Assembly: GCA_964392615.1 (NCBI GenBank)
Contig: CAYMRB010000136.1
Span: 1 to 21,196, forward strand
Length of the DNA stretch: 21,196 nucleotides
Direction of reading: 5' to 3'
Source of the DNA: CAYMRB01 sp964392615
Lineage (GTDB): Bacteria > Planctomycetota > UBA8108
The notes below the pieces were generated by a model, which did no database searches, was not told where the DNA came from, and was given only the letters and a program-made list of their open reading frames with translations. A program made the position numbers and the translations under genes. Of the stretch, positions 15,965 through 21,196 are shown piece by piece (position 1 is the stretch's first letter; every line of letters begins with the position of its first letter).

Positions 15965-18175
15965 ATGGAAATCGCTAGAGAAGCGGGAGAGCGTACGCTG
16001 ACGCACCGCGTCGACGAGCTCCGAATCGCCGCAGGTCGGCCGCTGCCCTTGGGCGCGACGCCTGATGATCGCGGCATCAACTTTGCTGTCGTCTCCGGAC
16101 ACGCAGACTCGGTGACGCTCGTGCTGTTCGAGTCGGGCGAGCAACGACCGTTCGCGGAGCTCGAGCTCGATCCGACGCTGAATCGAACCGGCCGCATCTG
16201 GCACGTGTTCGTCGAGGGTGTGCGTCCTCCCACGCGCTACGCGTATCGCGTCCAGGGCGATCCGAGCGACGAGCCGATCGACGACTTGCCGGCCGACGTG
16301 GCATCGGATGTCGCGACGTCGAGTCGTCCCATTCCCAGTTTTCCGCCTCCGACGACGGTCGGACATGGCATCGACCCGCATGCGCTGCTCCTCGATCCGT
16401 ACGCGCACGCGATCGGCGGCTCTCCGGAGTGGGGCGGTCAGCTCGTATGCTCCGGCCAGCTCGTCGGCGTGGACGAAGAGTACGCGCCGCGCTCTCTCGT
16501 CGTCGAGAGTACGTTCGATTGGAGCGGTGAGCAGCGTTCGTCGCGATCGATGGCCGAAACGCTGATCTACGAGCTCCACGTGCGCGGGTACACGCGCCAC
16601 GGTTCGTCGGGAGTCACTCTTCCGGGGACGTACACCGGCCTCACGGAGAAGATCCCGCATCTGAAGGAGCTCGGTGTCACCGCGGTGGAGCTCATGCCGG
16701 TGCACGAGTTCAACGAGCGGGAGAACTCGCGCCGGCATCCGGATACCGGGCGCCCGCTTCTGAACTACTGGGGCTACAGCTCGGTCGGCTACTTCGCGCC
16801 GAAGGCATCGTACGCCTCGCGCAGCCGCGGAGGCGCGCAGGTCGACGAGTTCAAGGCGATGGTGAAGAGCTTCCACGACGCAGGGATCGAGGTGATCCTC
16901 GACGTCGTGTACAACCACACGGGCGAGGGGAACGGTCACGGGCCGACGCTGTCGTTCAAGGGGCTCGACAACGCGACCTACTACATTCTCGATCCCCACA
17001 CCCGCGAGTATCACAATTACTCCGGGTGCGGCAATACGGTGAACAGCAACCACCCGGTCGTTCAGGATCTGATCCTGGCGAGCTTGCGGTACTGGGCATC
17101 CGAGATGCACGTCGATGGCTTCCGGTTCGACCTCGCGTCGATCTTCTGCCGTGGACAGGACGGCGCGGTGCTGCGGGGACCACCGATCATCGCGCGTATC
17201 GCCGCCGATCCGATGTTGTCCGGGACGAAGCTCATCGCCGAGGCCTGGGATTCCGCGGGCCTGTACCAGGTCGGCGATTTCCCGCACTACGGCCGGTTCG
17301 CCGAGTGGAACGGCAAGTTCCGGGACGACGTCCGCAAGTTCGTCAAGGGAGACGCGGGCATGGTGGAGGTGCTCGCCTCTCGCATGCTCGGAAGCCCGGA
17401 CCTCTACGAGGCCGCCGGTCGACCTCCCACCGACAGCGTCAACTTCATAGCCGCGCACGACGGCTTCACGCTCCTCGACCTCGTCAGCTACGACCACAAA
17501 CACAATCTGTCGAACGGCGAGGACGGCCGGGACGGCTGCGACGCGAACTACAGCTGGAACTGCGGGCACGAAGGGCCGAGCAGCGACCCGGCGATCGTCG
17601 CGTTGCGCTTGCGGCAGATGAAGAACTTCATCACGCTGCTACTCCTGTCGCACGGCACGCCGATGATGCTCGGTGGCGACGAGCTCGGGCGGACCCAGAG
17701 CGGCAACAACAACCCGTATTGCCACGACGACGAAACGACGTGGGTCGACTGGGGCGCTTCGTCGATGCAGACGGAGCTCATTCGCTACTACAAGGCGCTG
17801 ATCGCCCTGCGGCAGTCGACGACGGTCTTCCGGCCGTCGCGTTTCTCACGCGACGAGCGCGGAGATCTGAACGGTGTTCGCTGGCACGGTGTGAGATACG
17901 GCCATCCGGACTGGTCGTACGAGTCCCGATCGCTGGCCGCCGAGTACCGCGACCCGCGCGGTCTGGAGCACTTCTTCTTCGTCGCGAACGCGCACTGCGA
18001 CTCGCTGTCGTTCGAGCTGCCCCGCCTCGACGGGCCGCGTCGTTGGTGGCGGATCCTCGACACCTCGCTGCCGTGGCCGCGCGACATCAGCGCTCCGGGA
18101 CAGGAAGCCGCCATCTTCGATCGCACGCGGTACCGGGCGGCGGCTCGCAGCAGCGTGTTGCTGGTAGCGCGGTAG
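15965..18175 (+). CDS. glgX: Glycogen debranching enzyme (GH13 isoamylase type)
   Basis: A 736-residue cytoplasmic glycoside hydrolase that cuts alpha-1,6 branches of glycogen or limit dextrins. An N-terminal beta-sandwich (CBM48) begins GRPLPLGATPDDRGINFAVV. The GH13 barrel follows: VIYELHVRGYT-type strand (LIYELHVRGYT), VELMPVHEFNE, NYWGYSSVGYFAP, DVVYNHTGEG, nucleophile Asp389 in DGFRFDLAS, acid/base Glu426 in LIAEAWD, and Asp499 in AAHDGFTLLDL. The motif MLGGDELGRTQSGNNNPYC is typical of GlgX/TreX enzymes. The C-terminal beta domain ends SSVLLVAR. Length matches the family. The open frame reaches back to TTG 15896, but ATG 15965 gives a more usual N-terminus; neither has a strong ribosome binding site. 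It is not beside other glycogen genes, and is followed by 141 bp before the peptidase gene. Confidence 0.93.
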   Translation: MEIAREAGERTLTHRVDELRIAAGRPLPLGATPDDRGINFAVVSGHADSVTLVLFESGEQRPFAELELDPTLNRTGRIWHVFVEGVRPPTRYAYRVQGDPSDEPIDDLPADVASDVATSSRPIPSFPPPTTVGHGIDPHALLLDPYAHAIGGSPEWGGQLVCSGQLVGVDEEYAPRSLVVESTFDWSGEQRSSRSMAETLIYELHVRGYTRHGSSGVTLPGTYTGLTEKIPHLKELGVTAVELMPVHEFNERENSRRHPDTGRPLLNYWGYSSVGYFAPKASYASRSRGGAQVDEFKAMVKSFHDAGIEVILDVVYNHTGEGNGHGPTLSFKGLDNATYYILDPHTREYHNYSGCGNTVNSNHPVVQDLILASLRYWASEMHVDGFRFDLASIFCRGQDGAVLRGPPIIARIAADPMLSGTKLIAEAWDSAGLYQVGDFPHYGRFAEWNGKFRDDVRKFVKGDAGMVEVLASRMLGSPDLYEAAGRPPTDSVNFIAAHDGFTLLDLVSYDHKHNLSNGEDGRDGCDANYSWNCGHEGPSSDPAIVALRLRQMKNFITLLLLSHGTPMMLGGDELGRTQSGNNNPYCHDDETTWVDWGASSMQTELIRYYKALIALRQSTTVFRPSRFSRDERGDLNGVRWHGVRYGHPDWSYESRSLAAEYRDPRGLEHFFFVANAHCDSLSFELPRLDGPRRWWRILDTSLPWPRDISAPGQEAAIFDRTRYRAAARSSVLLVAR

Positions 18176-18247
18176 GCGACGCGGTCGGCCGCACCTGTCC
18201 TCTCCGTCCCCGCTCCCACTCCCGAACAACCGCCTTTCGTGGCAGAT

Positions 18248-18263
18248 TGGCACGGGACCCGCA
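18248..18263 (+). promoter_or_regulatory. Sigma-54-like (-24/-12) promoter before the M14 peptidase
   Basis: TGGCACGGGACCCGCA matches the sigma-54 consensus TGGCACR-N4-TTGCW at every defined position except the TT pair, which is CC. The GG and GC dinucleotides have the required spacing. Transcription would begin near 18274, about 43 bases before the ATG at 18317. The window encodes a sigma-54 activator (5137-6585), but a direct link between them is only a possibility. Confidence 0.4.
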
Positions 18264-18316
18264 TCTCGTCGTCATGGTACTCTGGCTTGGGGAATCCCAT
18301 GCCGGTCTGAGCCTCC

Positions 18317-21073
18317 ATGAACAAGGGACGTACATCTGTTCTCGTCGCGGCCGCGTTGTGCGCGGCGCTCGCGATCCGCGCCATGCACGGTCAAGATGCG
18401 CCGCCATCGCGTGCGTCGCTGCCGATGGCCGGACTCGAGGTCGACCACAAGGTGCCGACACTCGAGCAGGTCGTCGGCTTCGAGTTCGGCACGGACCTGT
18501 CGACGCACACCGAGATCGAGCAGTACCTTCGCGCGTTGGCCGAGGCCGCGTCGTTCCGTGCGCGGCTCGTGCGCTACGGCGAGACGTGGACCGGTCGGGG
18601 TCTGCACTATCTCGTGATCTCGTCGCCGTCGAACATCGACCGGCTCGAGGAGATCCGCGCCGCGAACCTTCGCCTGTGCGATCCGCGTCGTCTGTCGGAA
18701 TCGCAGGCGAACGAGCTCGTCGCGACGACGCCGGCCATCGTGTGGTTCGGCTGCACGATTCACGGCAACGAGACGTCGGGATCGGAAGCGGCATTGGTGA
18801 CCGCGTACCACCTGCTCGCGGACGGCGGAGAGACGACCCGGGCGCTTCTGAACGATGTCGTCGTCATCATAGATACGCTGCAGAACCCAGATGGGCGCGA
18901 TCGGTTCGTGCACTCGTTCCGCGAGGCGCGCGGGCTGTTTCCAGACGCCGAACCACTCGGCCGCGAGCACGGAGGCCGCTGGGCAAGCGGTCGTCTGAAC
19001 CACTACCTGTTCGACATGAACCGGGATTGGTTCCTGCATAGCCAGAAGGAGACCCGCGCGCGCGTGGCGGCGTACTTGCGCTGGCGACCGCACGTCTTCG
19101 TCGACGTGCACGAGATGGGACGCGACCAGAGCTACTTCTTCCCGCCGCCGACCGATCCGATCAATCCGATGATCCTCGAGACGCAGCGCGACTGGTTCCT
19201 GCGTTTCGGAAAGCACCAGGCCGCTCGCTTCGATGAGCACGGCTTCGCCTACACGACGCGCGAGCTGTTCGATGCGTTCTATCCGGGCTACGGCGAGAGC
19301 TGGCCGACGCTGTCGGGCGCGATCGGCATGCTCTGGGAGCAGGCCGGCGTGCGCGGCCTGGTCGTGCGACGGTCCGACGAGCTCCGGCTGACGTATCGCG
19401 ATGCCGTGCTGCACCATTACGTCAGCGCGCTCGCGACCGTGGAGACGGCCTCGCGCGAGCGACGGCGACTCGTCGCGGATTTCGTGTCGGTCGCGCGGCA
19501 ATCGGTCGCGCTCGCCGGCGCGGGCGATGTGTCGGACTACTTCCTGCTCGCCGGAGAGGCGCCCGCGCGCACGCTCGATCTGGTGCGCCTCCTCGCGCGG
19601 AACGGCATCGACGTCGCCCGCGTCACGAAGGCGCTGCGCGTGACGGCGCGCGATGTCGCCACGGACGTCGTCTCCGAGCGCGACGTGCCGATCGGGAGCT
19701 ACCACGTGTCGCTCGCACAGCCGTCGAGTCGACTTGCGCGAACGCTGCTCGATCGCCACACCGACATGGGCGAAGCGTTCGTTCGCCGGCAGCTCGAGCG
19801 GCGCCGACGGCGCGTTCGCGACGAGATCTACGATGTCACCTCATGGTCGCTGCCGTTCGCGTTTGCCGTCGACTGCCTCGCGACGGTGGGGCCGGTCGAC
19901 GTCGAGAGCGACGCGCTGCGCAGCGAGGGTCTCGCGACAGCCGTCCCCCCGGGGACAGGCGTCGGCGGTAGCGGGGCTGCGAAGGTCGCGTACCTCGTGC
20001 CGGGGCGCTCCGAAAATCTTCACGCAGCGCTCAGTGAGTGGCTCCGCGCCGACTTGCGCGTGCACGTCACCGCGGAGCCGATGACGGTGGGAGGAGTCGA
20101 GCTCGGCCGCGGCTCTCTCGTTCTCAAGGTCGCCGAGAACCCCGACTCTCTTCACGAGCGCGTGCAGAAGGCCGCGCGACGTCACGCGCTGGCGGTCCGC
20201 GCGACCGACACGGGGTTCGTCGATGCCGGCGCCCACCTCGGAGGTCCCCACGTGCGCTGGGTGCGGCCGCCGCGCATCGCGATGCTCTTTGGACGTCCGC
20301 TCAGCACGTCAGCGGGCCATACGTGGTTTCTGTTCGACCGACGGCTCGCGTATCCGGTGACGAGGATCTCGCCACGGTCGCTCGGCGCGCTCGAGTGGTC
20401 GCGCTGGGACGTGTTGATCTTCCCGCACGGCAGGTACGACCGCATCGCCAGTCTCGACTCTGCCACACGCCAGCGCTTGCAGGCGTGGATTCGCGAGGGC
20501 GGCACGCTCGTCCTGGTCGAGGGAGCCGCGGAGTGGGCGAGCCAAAAAGACGTCGGCCTGCTCGCCGCGCGTCCGGCGAAGCGCGAGGTCAAGCCGGCGG
20601 CCGAGTCCGGCCCGACGAATCCGCCGAGCCCTGTTGTCGAGAAGGCTGCATCGCCGCCGCCGGCATCGACCAAGGCGACGAAGGCAGTGGAAGCGACGCA
20701 GAAGAGGACCGAGAAGCCACCGGCCGTGCCGGGAGCCTTCCTGCGCGCGACGGTCTACCCGCAGCACTTCGTCGCGTGGGGGCTGCCCGAGTCGATCGAC
20801 GCCTTCTTCGACAGCAACCTGCTATTCACGCCGCTCTCGCCCCTCGACGGCCGCGCGCTCGTGCGCGTCGCGACCGAACCCGACCGCGTGCTCGCGAGCG
20901 GATTCTGCTGGCCGGAGACGCTCGAGATGCTGCCGGGCCGAGCGCTCGTTCTCTACCGTCCACTCGGCAAGGGCCACATCGTCGCGTTCGCGGACGATCC
21001 GAACTTCCGGGCCATGTACCCGCGACTCCAGCGGTTGTTCTTCAACGCGGTGATGTTCGGGCCGGGGAGTTGA
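18317..21073 (+). CDS. Secreted M14-family zinc carboxypeptidase with C-terminal GATase-like domain
   Basis: A 918-residue exported metallopeptidase. Signal peptide at about 1-25 (TSVLVAAALCAALAIRAMHG). The M14 catalytic domain spans about 60-390: zinc ligands His149 and Glu152 in GCTIHGNETSGSE, third ligand His265 in VFVDVHEMG, substrate-binding NPDGRDR (190-196) and MNRDW (234-238), and the catalytic Glu341 in MLWEQAGVRG. It should remove C-terminal residues or process peptides outside the cytoplasm. The C-terminal part (about 650-910) has a class I glutamine-amidotransferase-like fold, with DVLIFPHGRYDRI and LQAWIREGGTLVLVEGAAEW. A Lys/Pro/Ala-rich stretch of about 60 residues (749-808) interrupts this fold before VYPQHFVAWG. 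This large M14-plus-GATase-like architecture is known in several bacterial phyla. The ribosome binding site before ATG 18317 is weak. A sigma-54-like site lies 54-69 bases upstream. Confidence 0.88.
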   Translation: MNKGRTSVLVAAALCAALAIRAMHGQDAPPSRASLPMAGLEVDHKVPTLEQVVGFEFGTDLSTHTEIEQYLRALAEAASFRARLVRYGETWTGRGLHYLVISSPSNIDRLEEIRAANLRLCDPRRLSESQANELVATTPAIVWFGCTIHGNETSGSEAALVTAYHLLADGGETTRALLNDVVVIIDTLQNPDGRDRFVHSFREARGLFPDAEPLGREHGGRWASGRLNHYLFDMNRDWFLHSQKETRARVAAYLRWRPHVFVDVHEMGRDQSYFFPPPTDPINPMILETQRDWFLRFGKHQAARFDEHGFAYTTRELFDAFYPGYGESWPTLSGAIGMLWEQAGVRGLVVRRSDELRLTYRDAVLHHYVSALATVETASRERRRLVADFVSVARQSVALAGAGDVSDYFLLAGEAPARTLDLVRLLARNGIDVARVTKALRVTARDVATDVVSERDVPIGSYHVSLAQPSSRLARTLLDRHTDMGEAFVRRQLERRRRRVRDEIYDVTSWSLPFAFAVDCLATVGPVDVESDALRSEGLATAVPPGTGVGGSGAAKVAYLVPGRSENLHAALSEWLRADLRVHVTAEPMTVGGVELGRGSLVLKVAENPDSLHERVQKAARRHALAVRATDTGFVDAGAHLGGPHVRWVRPPRIAMLFGRPLSTSAGHTWFLFDRRLAYPVTRISPRSLGALEWSRWDVLIFPHGRYDRIASLDSATRQRLQAWIREGGTLVLVEGAAEWASQKDVGLLAARPAKREVKPAAESGPTNPPSPVVEKAASPPPASTKATKAVEATQKRTEKPPAVPGAFLRATVYPQHFVAWGLPESIDAFFDSNLLFTPLSPLDGRALVRVATEPDRVLASGFCWPETLEMLPGRALVLYRPLGKGHIVAFADDPNFRAMYPRLQRLFFNAVMFGPGS

Positions 21074-21100
21074 CCGCCCGAATCCGTCGGGCGTGACGAG

Positions 21101-21196
21101 ATGGTGCGGGCTTGCGCCGGCGGCGCGGATTGCGGAGACTTCGAGTTCGAGGTCGGCGCCGACTCCGACTCCGACTCCGACTCCGAGTTCGACACC
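21101..21196 (+). other. Possible 5' fragment of an ORF with Asp-Ser repeats
   Basis: An ATG at 21101 opens a 32-codon frame that is still open at the window edge and reads MVRACAGGADCGDFEFEVGA followed by Asp-Ser repeats. There is no convincing ribosome binding site, and the opposite strand is also open over the repeat (Ser-Glu repeats). With such repetitive DNA an open frame means little, so this is noted as a possibility only. Confidence 0.12.
21139..21192. repeat. Hexanucleotide tandem array (CTCCGA)n at the right end
   Basis: Nine consecutive 6-base units: CTTCGA, GTTCGA, GGTCGG, CGCCGA, four perfect CTCCGA copies and GTTCGA. The perfect core at 21163-21186 is the reverse complement of the GTCGGA unit (in rotation) found at 1-73, so the two arrays are of one family in inverted orientation. 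The array continues to within four bases of the window end and may be longer. Confidence 0.8.

Noticed and set aside
17026..19041. 671-residue plus-strand frame spanning glgX and the M14 peptidase gene
   Set aside because: It is an alternate frame of two well-supported genes, with Arg-rich shadow composition and no domain.
18272..19759. 495-residue minus-strand frame opposite the M14 peptidase
   Set aside because: Antisense shadow; the plus strand carries the complete M14 zinc-binding and catalytic residues in this interval.

Overview
The window is a GC-rich bacterial fragment (21,196 bp, with one 10-base assembly gap at 9113-9122) that most resembles a Planctomycetota genome. The grounds are circumstantial. 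It has an ECF-type sigma factor directly followed by a giant Ser/Thr kinase carrying a C-terminal formylglycine-generating-enzyme (FGE/SUMF1) fold. It has scattered, unclustered ribosomal protein genes, with bL28 and bS18 away from their usual partners. It also has prepilin-like genes, large secreted hydrolases, and a bL28 with a long central insert. No 16S or other decisive marker is present, so the phylum is an inference. No tRNA, rRNA, CRISPR array, intact transposon or phage gene is visible. No stretch longer than about 300 bases lacks a gene; the longest gap between genes is 8430-8713.

Layout. 1-73: degenerate hexanucleotide array (GTCGGR)n. 184-4160 (+): signalling block of ECF sigma factor, membrane Ser/Thr kinase with FGE fold, and a small six-cysteine orphan protein. 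4196-6585 (-): a sigma-54-dependent response-regulator-type activator overlapping by 4 bp a D-2-hydroxyacid dehydrogenase, so probably one operon. 6811-8094 (+): a Dabb-domain protein, bL28 (rpmB), and a lipoprotein gene split by an in-frame TAG. 8193-8429 (-): bS18 (rpsR), with a near-consensus promoter, a hairpin just before its Shine-Dalgarno sequence, and a perfect 20-bp terminator stem. 8714-11546 (+): three genes in the order PilV-like, PilW-like, PilX-like, the last a 562-residue protein with beta-helix-like repeats; the first runs into the assembly gap. 11568-13328 (-) and 13500-15791 (+): two divergent secreted proteins, one of unknown or DUF5695-like type and one ExeM/NucH-like extracellular nuclease. 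15965-18175 (+): glycogen debranching enzyme of the GlgX type. 18317-21073 (+): secreted M14 zinc carboxypeptidase with a C-terminal glutamine-amidotransferase-like domain, preceded by a sigma-54-like -24/-12 site. 21101-21196: a second hexamer array of the same family in the opposite orientation, running to the end of the window.

How the parts work together. The sigma/kinase pair looks like a self-contained signalling unit. The sigma-54 activator is next to a metabolic enzyme it may control and has no histidine kinase beside it. The pilin trio would supply minor pilins for a type IV pilus or type II-like pseudopilus whose motor and secretin lie elsewhere. The nuclease, the DUF5695-like protein and the carboxypeptidase form a set of exported polymer-degrading or polymer-binding proteins. 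I did not find a convincing new multi-gene system. The items most worth a second look are the amber-interrupted lipoprotein, the kinase/orphan cysteine protein pair, the bS18 leader hairpin, the sigma-54-like site before the peptidase, and the inverted hexamer arrays at both ends.
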